A stretch of 64,000 nucleotides of DNA from Arenibaculum pallidiluteum (GTDB lineage Bacteria; Pseudomonadota; Alphaproteobacteria; Azospirillales; Azospirillaceae). The translations under genes were made by a program, and so were the position numbers. Where the stretch lies: assembly GCF_017355985.1 (NCBI RefSeq), contig NZ_JAFIQU010000002.1, positions 124,001-188,000 on the forward strand, written 5' to 3'. The notes under the pieces were generated by a model. It worked only from the letters and a program-made list of their open reading frames with translations, did not search any database and had not been told where the DNA came from. Positions 27,447-35,087 of the stretch are shown in pieces (the stretch's first letter is position 1; every line of letters begins with the position of its first letter).

Positions 27447-28525
27447 CAGGGCAGCCCGAAATTGAGAGGCTGCGGCTGCGGACCGTCCGGATGCTCGCCG
27501 GTCAGCGTCTCCAGGAACTTGACGATCAGGGTCACATCCTGGCGCGGGATCTCCCGGCCGAGCTGTTTGCGCGCCATTACGTCGACGGCCTTGTCCAGCG
27601 TGGCCACACGCCCGTCGTGGAAATACGGGGCGGTGACGGCAACGTTGCGAAGGCTGGGAACGCGGAACACGAACCGATCCTCGTCCCGGCCGGTGATGCT
27701 GTAGCGTCCGAGATCCGCATCGGTCGGAACCTCGCCGTTTCCGAAGCCGAAGGCCTGGGCGAAGATGCCGAACCTCTGGAACAGGTTGCCGCCGAAGTTC
27801 TCCCCCTGGTGGCAGGCCACGCAGCCATAGGTCTTGAAGAGCTGGTAGCCCTGCTCCTCGTCCAGCGTGATGGCGGCGGCCTCGCCGTTGAGCCGGCGGT
27901 CGAAGCGGGAGTTCGGTGTCACCAGCGAGCGCTGGTAGGTGGCCAGCACATCCAGAACGCCTTCCCGGGAGGGCACCGAGCCATAGATGCGATAGAATTC
28001 GGCGGCGTAGCCCCTGTCGGCGCGCAGCTTCGGGAGAACGTCCTGCCAGCGCGCGTTCATCAGGCGCGGGTCGGTCAGCACGGCCTCGTTCTGCTCCTCG
28101 AGGCTTCGGAAATTGCCGCGCCAGTTGAGCCGGAAGTTGCGCGCGGCGTTGAACACGGACGGCGTGTTGAAGTCGAGTGCCTTGCCGTCCGCACCGACCG
28201 CCCGCGCGAGGCCGTCGTCCCCACCCTGTTCGAGGATGTGGCAGGACGCGCAGGACCGGGTTCCGTCGCGCGACAGCCTGACATCGCCGAAGAGCCTGCG
28301 GCCGAGTTCCACCTTCCGGGGGTCGAGGTTCTCCGCCGAGGCGACCGGCGTCACCGGCTCGATCTCCGACATGTGCGCCAAGCGGCCGTCGGAGCCGGCG
28401 GGCAAGGAGAGCAGCGCAAGCCCCACGCATGCGATGCCGACGAGGGCAGCGCGCCTCCCGGCGAATATCCTGCCGGCGCGACTGCCCTCTCGTTCCTGCG
28501 GACAATCCCCTGGCAACGCGAGCAT
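27446..28525 (-). CDS. di-haem cytochrome c peroxidase / MauG-like protein
   Basis: A 359-residue exported protein. An N-terminal hydrophobic segment (about 27-44) acts as signal peptide or anchor. Two haem c motifs follow, CASCH (92-96) and CVACH (235-239), with FRVPSLRNVAVTAPYFHDG typical of bacterial di-haem peroxidases. It would reduce peroxide, or oxidise a partner, in the periplasm. It is the first gene of an apparent operon with the VirA-like kinase (one-base overlap). In-frame starts exist upstream; ATG at 28525 gives a sensible length and a basic N-region. Confidence 0.9.
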   Translation of the reverse strand: MLALPGDCPQEREGSRAGRIFAGRRAALVGIACVGLALLSLPAGSDGRLAHMSEIEPVTPVASAENLDPRKVELGRRLFGDVRLSRDGTRSCASCHILEQGGDDGLARAVGADGKALDFNTPSVFNAARNFRLNWRGNFRSLEEQNEAVLTDPRLMNARWQDVLPKLRADRGYAAEFYRIYGSVPSREGVLDVLATYQRSLVTPNSRFDRRLNGEAAAITLDEEQGYQLFKTYGCVACHQGENFGGNLFQRFGIFAQAFGFGNGEVPTDADLGRYSITGRDEDRFVFRVPSLRNVAVTAPYFHDGRVATLDKAVDVMARKQLGREIPRQDVTLIVKFLETLTGEHPDGPQPQPLNFGLP

Positions 28526-28745
28526 GACGCCGCCGCTTTCACGAGCAACCAAAGATCGTGACCAGTGTACACGGGTGCGGCTCAAAGGATCCACAGCCCT
28601 GCGCCTCCATCCGCCGTAGGAACATGCCGCCACCCGGCCCGCAGCGCGGCCGAGAACCGACATGCCGGCCAAGGCACGACGGGGTGGGGACGACGATCAC
28701 GCCCGCCCCCTGCCCTGGCCGCGAAGCCGCCTGTGATCCCAGGCA

Positions 28746-29015
28746 TCATCGCTCGACCTGGACGAACCGGACCGTCCCCTCGAGCTCGACACGGCGCAGG
28801 CCGACATCGCGCAGGTGGTGATCCGACAGCCTCAGGAGGCACTCGTGGTCCAGGCGCTGGCGGCGGTACTCCATCAACCGGCACCAGAGTGCGCGCAATG
28901 CCTCGCTGACCAGCACCACGCCGCCGCCATTGCCGTCGCGGCGCGGGCGCAGGTTCCCGGTCCCGCGGCGCGGGCCGGTGCGCTCGGGTGTCGTCAGGAA
29001 ATGCATTTCATACAT
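28746..29015 (-). CDS. DUF1127 protein with N-terminal extension
   Basis: An 89-residue protein. ATG at 29015 has a strong GGAGGGA eight bases upstream. The central and C-terminal part, RLMEYRRQRLDHECLLRLS followed by DHHLRDVGLRR, matches DUF1127. The N-terminal 35 residues are Gly/Arg-rich. It is the second DUF1127 gene in this island, on the same strand as the VirA/VirG-like genes. A regulatory role is inferred from the family. Confidence 0.8.
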   Translation of the reverse strand: MYEMHFLTTPERTGPRRGTGNLRPRRDGNGGGVVLVSEALRALWCRLMEYRRQRLDHECLLRLSDHHLRDVGLRRVELEGTVRFVQVER

Positions 29016-29336
29016 GGCGTCCCTCCGATCATGCGAGCTCTCGGCGCCTGAGTGCGTCGGGACGGGGCCTGGAGAAGCCGGCATCGAAGATGCCGTTGCA
29101 CCGTGTACGCACTGTCCCGCGCGACTAGCTAGATGTCGGCAGCCCGTGAATGCCGCATTTCAAAGCCGGACTTTTCGGTTACATCCGAAACGTGAATCGC
29201 CCGTGCGGCGGCAATGTCACAGAAATCGTAAAACAATATTCGAGCCCGGTTCAGAGATCTGCATAAAAAATGAAGGCGCGACACATCGTGCCGCACCTTC
29301 GATGCCTAATCTTTGCCGATTAAATGCTTGTCGTCA
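29016..29336. other. 321-base intergenic region, partly AT-rich, with inverted repeat and vir-box-like site
   Basis: No gene is supported here. It holds the terminator of the small exported-protein gene (29265-29302). It also has a 6-bp inverted repeat TTTCGG/CCGAAA (29173-29190) overlapping TACATCCGAAAC (29180-29191, 9/12 to the vir box), and a half-site ATTTCAA at 29158-29164. These lie 140-180 bases before the DUF1127 start at 29015. Confidence 0.5.
29265..29302 (-). terminator. rho-independent terminator after small exported-protein gene
   Basis: Read on the minus strand, GAAGGTGCGG and CGCGCCTTC form a stem (one mismatch) around an 11-base loop, followed by ATTTTTTA. It lies about 35 bases past the stop of the gene at 29337-29618. 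Confidence 0.75.
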
Positions 29337-29618
29337 TTAGCGGCGCGAGAAGGGCCCGGTCACGGCCTGGTCGAAATTGTTCTTTGCGACTGTGTCGTCG
29401 GAACCGCTCCGGGCGTAGGACCGGCGCCGCATGGAGTCGACGGTCGGCGAGGTGTCGGGGCGCACGTCCCGCGCCTTTTCATTGGCATATGCATCACCCC
29501 GCTGCGAGAGTTGAACCGCGCCGCGGGAAGAGTTCCCCTGGGCAGGCGGCTCGTCTGCGACGGCTGCACCGGCCGCAAGAGAGATCGCCAGGGCAGAAGC
29601 GCGCAGAATAATCTTCAT
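29337..29618 (-). CDS. small exported protein of unknown function
   Basis: A 93-residue protein with a clear signal peptide: MKIILRASALAISLAAG, with cleavage probably after AAVA near residues 19-21. The mature part is short, polar and charged (Ser, Arg, Asp-rich), with no recognised domain or cysteines. The ATG has AGAGG a few bases upstream, and a good terminator follows the stop, so it is a single-gene unit. An 11/12 vir-box match lies 106 bases upstream. It may be a target of the VirG-like regulator; function unknown. Confidence 0.8.
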   Translation of the reverse strand: MKIILRASALAISLAAGAAVADEPPAQGNSSRGAVQLSQRGDAYANEKARDVRPDTSPTVDSMRRRSYARSGSDDTVAKNNFDQAVTGPFSRR

Positions 29619-30039
29619 GATGAACCTCTATCGTTTACTCTAGCAGAATAGCGACTTCTCGGTCGCAGCCGGGAACATCGAACCAGCATGTTTCTCCTTT
29701 ATGTGCAGTGCGGAATAATTCGTTACACTTGAAATTTTTTCCACGCCCGCAAAATGGTGGCCATCGAGCCTCCGAGACGGTGCTCGGCCTCGGGCGGCCA
29801 CCCGCAGGCGATCGGGCACTTTCGGGCGTTGGGGCCGCCCTCCCCTCCGGCCATCCGGCAGGGGGCAACTCACGGCAGGCTTCGCCCTTTCGGCGAGGCG
29901 CAACCCCTTAGGTGCAAGGCGCCCGCGCCCGGCGCCCCTCGCTCATTCGCTATGGCCTGCACCACCGGAAATGCGGTATGCCGCCAGAAGGCAGCCCGTT
30001 CCAGCGGGCTCTAGGCTTTCTGTCAGCTCAGGACCCCGC
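29619..30039. other. 421-base divergent intergenic region
   Basis: The left part (about 29640-29760) is distinctly AT-rich for this genome and holds the vir-box-like element and presumably the promoter of the small exported-protein gene. The right part is GC-rich, with no feature I can support, leading to the epimerase gene at 30040. Confidence 0.55.
29724..29735. promoter_or_regulatory. vir-box-like element (11/12 match)
   Basis: TACACTTGAAAT matches TNCAATTGAAAY at 11 of 12 positions, the only mismatch being C for A at position 5. It lies 106 bases upstream of the small exported-protein gene, about 5 kb from the VirG-like gene. The longer form GTTACANNNGAA recurs at 29178 and 24024. Confidence 0.5.
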
Positions 30040-31023
30040 ATGACGACGATCGTGACCGGCGCGGCAGGCTTCATCGGGTTCCATGTGGCGGCCGCGCTGC
30101 TCGACCGCGGCGAGTCGGTGGTCGGCATCGACAACCTGAACGACTACTATAGCGTGGACCTCAAGAAGGCCCGCCTGTCCCGTCTCGCGGACCGGCCTGG
30201 CTTCCGCTTCTTCCAGGCCGACGTCTCGGACCGCGCCGCCATCGCCGACGCCTTCGCCGCCGCCGGGCCGGTTCGGCGCGTCGCGCATCTGGCTGCCCAG
30301 GCCGGCGTGCGCTATTCGCTCGAGAACCCCTATGCCTATGCCGAAGCGAACGTCATGGGCCAGGTCGTCATGCTGGAGGCGGCCCGACAGATGAAGGGGT
30401 TCGAGCATTTCGTCTATGCGAGCACGTCCTCGGTCTACGGCGCCAACGAGAGGCTGCCCTTCTCGGTGGAGGACCGCGTCGATCGGCCGATCTCGCTCTA
30501 CGCCGCGACCAAGCGGGCGGGCGAGCTGATCGCCTACAGCTACTGCCACACGCAGGGCATGACCGCGACCGGCCTGCGCTTCTTCACGGTCTACGGGCCG
30601 TGGGGACGCCCGGACATGGCGCTCTATCTCTTCTGCGATGCCATCGCCAACGACCGGCCGATCCGTGTCTTCAACGGCGGCCAGATGGAGCGCGACTTCA
30701 CCTATATCGACGACGTCGTCGCCGGCGTGCTGGCGGCGCTGGACCGGCCCGCCGAACCCGACGCCCTGGGCGTGCGCCACACCCTCTACAACCTCGGGAA
30801 CAACCGGTCCGAGAAGCTGATGCGGTTCATCGAGCTGATCCAGCAGGCGATGGGCCGCGAAGCGCAGCTTCAGTTCGAGCCCATGCAGCCCGGCGACGTG
30901 CGGGCGACCTTCGCGGACATCGACGCGAGCCGCCGGGACCTCGGCTACGAGCCGCGCACGCCGATCGAAATCGGTGTCCCGAACTTCGTGGCGTGGTACA
31001 AGCGTTACCACGGCATCGACTGA
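30040..31023 (+). CDS. UDP-glucuronate 4-epimerase-like NAD-dependent epimerase
   Basis: A 327-residue extended SDR. NAD motif TGAAGFIGFHVA (residues 6-17), DNLNDYYSVDLKKARL (31-46), catalytic SLYAATK (Y154, K158) and RPDMALYLF near the substrate loop are the signature of UDP-glucuronate 4-epimerases. It would interconvert UDP-GlcA and UDP-GalA for acidic surface glycans. ATG at 30040 starts the family sequence. It is followed 13 bases later by the WbpL-like gene, so it probably heads that operon. Confidence 0.9.
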   Translation: MTTIVTGAAGFIGFHVAAALLDRGESVVGIDNLNDYYSVDLKKARLSRLADRPGFRFFQADVSDRAAIADAFAAAGPVRRVAHLAAQAGVRYSLENPYAYAEANVMGQVVMLEAARQMKGFEHFVYASTSSVYGANERLPFSVEDRVDRPISLYAATKRAGELIAYSYCHTQGMTATGLRFFTVYGPWGRPDMALYLFCDAIANDRPIRVFNGGQMERDFTYIDDVVAGVLAALDRPAEPDALGVRHTLYNLGNNRSEKLMRFIELIQQAMGREAQLQFEPMQPGDVRATFADIDASRRDLGYEPRTPIEIGVPNFVAWYKRYHGID

Positions 31024-31036
31024 CGCTCCTTCGAGA

Positions 31037-32047
31037 TTGCTCCTGGAAACGCCGCCCGGCCAGGCGCTCGCCCTGGCAGCCGTCATGCTCGCATGCGCCC
31101 TGGTCTCGACGGCGTTGACCCGCCTCGTGCTCGCCTGGCTGCGCCGGCGGGCGATCCTTGACCTACCCAACGAACGAAGCAGCCATGTCGTGCCGACGCC
31201 ACGCGGCGGCGGCTGGGGCATCATGCTGACCCTGCTGCCCGCCATGGTGCTCGCGGCGCTGGCGGGCGGAGCCCCTCCGGCGGCCTTCCCGGTGCTCGGC
31301 GGCTGCTGCCTGCTGCTTGCCGTGTCCTGGGCCGACGATCGCCGCAACCTGACCGCACGCCTGCGCCTGCTGACGCAGGCCGCGGCGGTTGCCGCGGGGC
31401 TCGCGGCCATGCCTGCCGACGCGCTGATCCTGCAGGGCCTGCTGCCGCTGTGGGGCGACCGGCTCGTGGCGGGGCTGGCCTGGGTGTGGTTCGTGAACCT
31501 CTACAACTTCATGGACGGGATCGACGGGATTGCGGGATCCGAGACCGCGGCCGTCGGCATCGGCGTCGCCGCCGTGGCGCTTGCCGCGGGGCTCGAGCCG
31601 GGGCCCGGCTGGATCGGGGCCGCTGCGGCAGGCGCTGCGCTCGGCTTCCTCGTTTGGAACTGGCACCCCGCGAAGCTCTTCATGGGGGATGTCGGCAGCG
31701 TGCCGCTGGGCTATGTGCTGGGCTGGCTGCTTCTGACGCTGGCGGGCCGTGGGCAATGGGTGGCGGCGGTGCTGCTGCCGTCCTACTTCCTGGCCGACGC
31801 CACCATCACGCTGCTGCGCCGGCTGATCCGAGGCGAACAGGTCTGGAAGGCCCATCGCGAGCACTTCTATCAGCGTGCGGTGCAGGCGGGCCTAAGTCAC
31901 GCCCGGGTGGTCCGGCGGGTGATTGCGGCCGACGCCGCCCTCGTGGCGCTGGCGCTCGCCGCGGTCGCATCCGGACCCGCCATGCTTCTGCCGGGCGCCG
32001 CCGTCGTGCTCGCCCTCCTGCGCTCCCTGGCGCGGGCCGGGCGCTGA
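31037..32047 (+). CDS. WecA/WbpL-like undecaprenyl-phosphate sugar-phosphate transferase
   Basis: A 336-residue polytopic membrane protein of the MraY/WecA family. Visible motifs are NERSSHVVPTPRGGG (cytoplasmic loop), SWADDRR (the DD pair), NLYNFMDGIDGIAG, KLFMGDVGSVPLGY and the HREHFYQR loop. The SH-x-x-PTPRGGG form is typical of WbpL/WbcO, which start O-antigen synthesis by attaching a HexNAc-1-phosphate to undecaprenyl phosphate. The start is uncertain: TTG at 31037 follows the epimerase stop by 13 bases and gives the usual length. The next gene starts one base after its stop. Confidence 0.9.
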   Translation: MLLETPPGQALALAAVMLACALVSTALTRLVLAWLRRRAILDLPNERSSHVVPTPRGGGWGIMLTLLPAMVLAALAGGAPPAAFPVLGGCCLLLAVSWADDRRNLTARLRLLTQAAAVAAGLAAMPADALILQGLLPLWGDRLVAGLAWVWFVNLYNFMDGIDGIAGSETAAVGIGVAAVALAAGLEPGPGWIGAAAAGAALGFLVWNWHPAKLFMGDVGSVPLGYVLGWLLLTLAGRGQWVAAVLLPSYFLADATITLLRRLIRGEQVWKAHREHFYQRAVQAGLSHARVVRRVIAADAALVALALAAVASGPAMLLPGAAVVLALLRSLARAGR

Positions 32048-32048
32048 C

Positions 32049-33029
32049 ATGAGGGTCCTCGTCACCGGCGCCACGGGCTTCGTCGGACGGGCCACGCTTG
32101 CCGCCCTCGCGCGCCGCGGCCATGTCGTGCGCGCAGCGCTGCGGCGCCCGCCCGACGGCGGCACCCCCGCCATGGCGCACGAGGCCGCCGTGGTCGGCGA
32201 CATCGGCCCTCAGACCGACTGGAGCGCCGCGCTGGCGGGCGTCGACGCGGTGATCCATCTGGCCGCGCGCGTGCACCGGATGCGGGAGGACGACACCGAT
32301 CCGCTTGCGGCATACCGCCACGTAAACGCCGCAGGCACCGTCGCGCTGGCCCGGACCGCCGCCGCCGTGGGCGTGCGCCGGCTGGTCCTGGCCAGCAGCG
32401 TGAAATCGGTGGCCGACGGGCCGCTTGCGGCTCCCTTGACCGACGCGGCGGTGCCGGCACCGACCAGCCCCTACGGCATCTCCAAGCTGGAGGCCGAGCG
32501 CGGCCTTTTCGACGTCGCCTCCGCCTCCGCGCTCGAGGCCGTGGTGCTGCGCCCGCCCCTGGTCTACGGGCCGGGTGTCGGCGCCAACTTCCTGAGGCTG
32601 CTCGCCACCGTCCGGCGAGGAATGCCGCTGCCGCTCGGGGCCGTGGCGAACCGGCGCTCGCTGGTGCATGTGGAGAACCTCGCTGACGCGCTGGCTCTCG
32701 CAGCCGAGCATCCCCGCGCGCCGGGGCATGCATTCCTCGTCCAGGACGGGCCCGCCCTCTCGACGCCCGATCTGGTGCAGGCGCTGGCGCAGGCGATGGG
32801 CCGGCCGGCACGGCTGGTTCCCGTGCCGCCCGCGCTGATCCGGGCCGGCGCGCGGCTGCTTGGCCGGGGCGATGCCGCCGACCGGCTGCTGGGCTCCTAC
32901 GAGGTCGACGATTCCGGCATCAGGACGATCCTCGGCTGGCAGCCTCCGGTGGCGGCGAAGGACGGCTTGCGCGCCACGGCGGAATGGTTCATGACTGCCC
33001 GATCGGGACAGCCGGAGCGCCCTTCCTGA
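32049..33029 (+). CDS. WbpK/WbpV-like NAD-dependent epimerase/reductase
   Basis: A 326-residue SDR with TGATGFVGRATL (residues 6-17), ASSVKSVADG and catalytic SPYGISKLEAE. These features, and its place between WbpL-like and WbpM-like genes, match WbpV/WbpK-type 4-ketoreductases, which turn UDP-4-keto-6-deoxy-GlcNAc into UDP-QuiNAc or UDP-FucNAc. The product stereochemistry cannot be read from sequence. It is one base after the WbpL-like stop. Confidence 0.82.
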   Translation: MRVLVTGATGFVGRATLAALARRGHVVRAALRRPPDGGTPAMAHEAAVVGDIGPQTDWSAALAGVDAVIHLAARVHRMREDDTDPLAAYRHVNAAGTVALARTAAAVGVRRLVLASSVKSVADGPLAAPLTDAAVPAPTSPYGISKLEAERGLFDVASASALEAVVLRPPLVYGPGVGANFLRLLATVRRGMPLPLGAVANRRSLVHVENLADALALAAEHPRAPGHAFLVQDGPALSTPDLVQALAQAMGRPARLVPVPPALIRAGARLLGRGDAADRLLGSYEVDDSGIRTILGWQPPVAAKDGLRATAEWFMTARSGQPERPS

Positions 33030-33088
33030 GGGGCGGCGCATGGCCGTCCGGCCGTCCCCGCCCGCTGCGAGACCGACTTCCCAGGCCC

Positions 33089-35011
33089 ATGAGATCCGGA
33101 CGCGCCACCCTCGCCTATGTGCACGACGTGGCCATGACGGGCCTGGCCTTCGCCTTCGCCATGTATCTGCGCGTCGGCAGCGAGATGTGGGGCGAGTTCA
33201 GGCAGGCGCTGCTGCTGGGAATTCCCGTCTCGATGGCGTGTGGGGCCCTGATCTACCGCGTCTTCGGGCTCTATCGCGGAATTTGGCGCTACGCCTCCAT
33301 GCCGGATCTGACCCAGGTCGTGAAGGCCGCCTCGGCGGTCTGCCTCGCCACGGTGCTGGTGGCCTTCCTCGCCAGCCGCCTCGACGCCTTCCCGCGGTCG
33401 GTTCCGCTGATCCAGTGGTTCGTCCTGATCGCCCTGCTCGGCGGGCCGCGCTTCGGCTACCGGCTCCTGAAGGACGGCCGGATCAGCTTCAACGACTCCG
33501 CCCGGCGCGAGGGCCGGGTCCCCGTGCTCCTGGTCGGCGCGGGCGACGAGGCGGACCATTTCATCCGCGCCCTGACCGGGAACCCGCACGCTCCCTACTG
33601 GGTGGTTGGCGTCGTCGACGACAAGGGACGGCGCGTCGGGCGCACCATCCAGCGCGTTCCGGTGCTGGGGACCGTCGAGTCGCTTGCCGGCATCGTCGAG
33701 GATCTCCGGCGCAAGGGAATCCAGCCCCAGCGGCTGGTGCTCACCCGCCAGCACGACGACGGCGAGGGAGCGCTGATCCGGAGCCTGCTGGAAAAGGCTG
33801 AGGAGCTGGGCCTGACCCTGAGCCGCCTGCCATCGCTCACCGAGTTCAAGGACGCCCTGGGCGAGGGCAAGATCGAGCTGCGGCCCGTGGCGGTCGAGGA
33901 CCTGCTGGGCCGCCCGCAGGCGCGGCTGGACCGCGGCGCGATCAGCGATCTCGTCGCCGGACGCCGGGTCCTGGTCACCGGAGCGGGCGGCACGATCGGC
34001 GGCGAGCTGACGCGGCAGATTGCGGCGCTTGGTCCGGCCGAGCTGACCATGGTCGATTTCGGCGAGTTCAACCTCTACACGATCGACCAGGAGATCCGCG
34101 GCCGCCATCCCGGCCTCGCCTGCCGCACGGTGCTGTGCGACGTCAGGGACCGCGAGCGCGTTCTGCGCGTGATGCAGGAGGCGCAGCCCGAGCTCGTCTT
34201 CCATGCCGCCGCCTTCAAGCACGTCCCCTTGGTCGAGCTGAACCCGGACGAGGGTATCCTCACCAACGCCATCGGCACCCGCAATGTCGCGGACGCGGCG
34301 AGCGCCGTCGGCACGCGGGCCATGGTCCTGATCTCGACCGACAAGGCCGTGAACCCGACCAGCGTGATGGGCGCCAGCAAGCGCATCGCGGAAGCCTACT
34401 GCCAGGCTCTCGACATGGTGGGCCTGCAGGACGGCTCCGGCGGCTCGACCCGCTTCATGACCGTGCGCTTCGGCAACGTGCTGGGATCCTCCGGCTCCGT
34501 GGTGCCGCTGTTCCAGCGCCAGCTCGCGGCGGGCGGCCCGCTGACGGTCACCCATCCCGAGATGCGGCGCTTCTTCATGACCGTGCGCGAGGCGGTGGAG
34601 CTGGTGCTCCAGGCCTCGGCCTATGGCTGGAGCCATCCGGACGAGCGCGGCCGCGTCTTCGTCCTCGACATGGGCGAACCCGTCCGCATCGTGGACCTCG
34701 CCCGGCAGATGATTCGCCTGGCGGGCCTGCGCCCGGACAAGGACGTGCGGATCGAGTTCACGGGCCTGCGCCCAGGCGAGAAGCTGTTCGAGGAGATCCT
34801 CCTGCCGAGCGAATCCTTCAGCCGCACGGAAAGCGACGGGATCTTCCGGGCCTCCCCCCGCGTCATCGACTACGCGCTGATCTCGAAGGCGCTGCGCGAC
34901 CTGGAGGCGGCCGCCCGCGCCGGCGACGTCGACCGCGCCCTGGCCCTGGTCGGCACGCTCGTCCCGGACTTCAAGCACGCCGTCCTCCAGACGCAGGCTT
35001 CCGCGCCCTGA
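33089..35011 (+). CDS. WbpM/CapD-like UDP-GlcNAc 4,6-dehydratase
   Basis: A 640-residue membrane-anchored enzyme of typical WbpM length. Four helices occupy residues about 10-120, then a CoA-binding-like Rossmann domain (VPVLLVGAGDEAD) and the catalytic SDR domain from about 290. That domain has TGAGGTIGGEL (297-307), HAAAFKHVPL (372-381) and STDKAVNPTSVMGASKR (416-432), with Met in place of the usual catalytic Tyr, as in this family. It makes UDP-4-keto-6-deoxy-GlcNAc, the precursor for QuiNAc, FucNAc or bacillosamine-type sugars. It completes the WbpL/WbpK/WbpM-like set. Confidence 0.93.
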   Translation: MRSGRATLAYVHDVAMTGLAFAFAMYLRVGSEMWGEFRQALLLGIPVSMACGALIYRVFGLYRGIWRYASMPDLTQVVKAASAVCLATVLVAFLASRLDAFPRSVPLIQWFVLIALLGGPRFGYRLLKDGRISFNDSARREGRVPVLLVGAGDEADHFIRALTGNPHAPYWVVGVVDDKGRRVGRTIQRVPVLGTVESLAGIVEDLRRKGIQPQRLVLTRQHDDGEGALIRSLLEKAEELGLTLSRLPSLTEFKDALGEGKIELRPVAVEDLLGRPQARLDRGAISDLVAGRRVLVTGAGGTIGGELTRQIAALGPAELTMVDFGEFNLYTIDQEIRGRHPGLACRTVLCDVRDRERVLRVMQEAQPELVFHAAAFKHVPLVELNPDEGILTNAIGTRNVADAASAVGTRAMVLISTDKAVNPTSVMGASKRIAEAYCQALDMVGLQDGSGGSTRFMTVRFGNVLGSSGSVVPLFQRQLAAGGPLTVTHPEMRRFFMTVREAVELVLQASAYGWSHPDERGRVFVLDMGEPVRIVDLARQMIRLAGLRPDKDVRIEFTGLRPGEKLFEEILLPSESFSRTESDGIFRASPRVIDYALISKALRDLEAAARAGDVDRALALVGTLVPDFKHAVLQTQASAP

Positions 35012-35087
35012 GCGGCGCGCTGCCGGCGTGGCCCCCTTCGCCAACTCCGCCTTGCTCCCTTCGTCCTGCCCAGGGTAACGATAGCTG

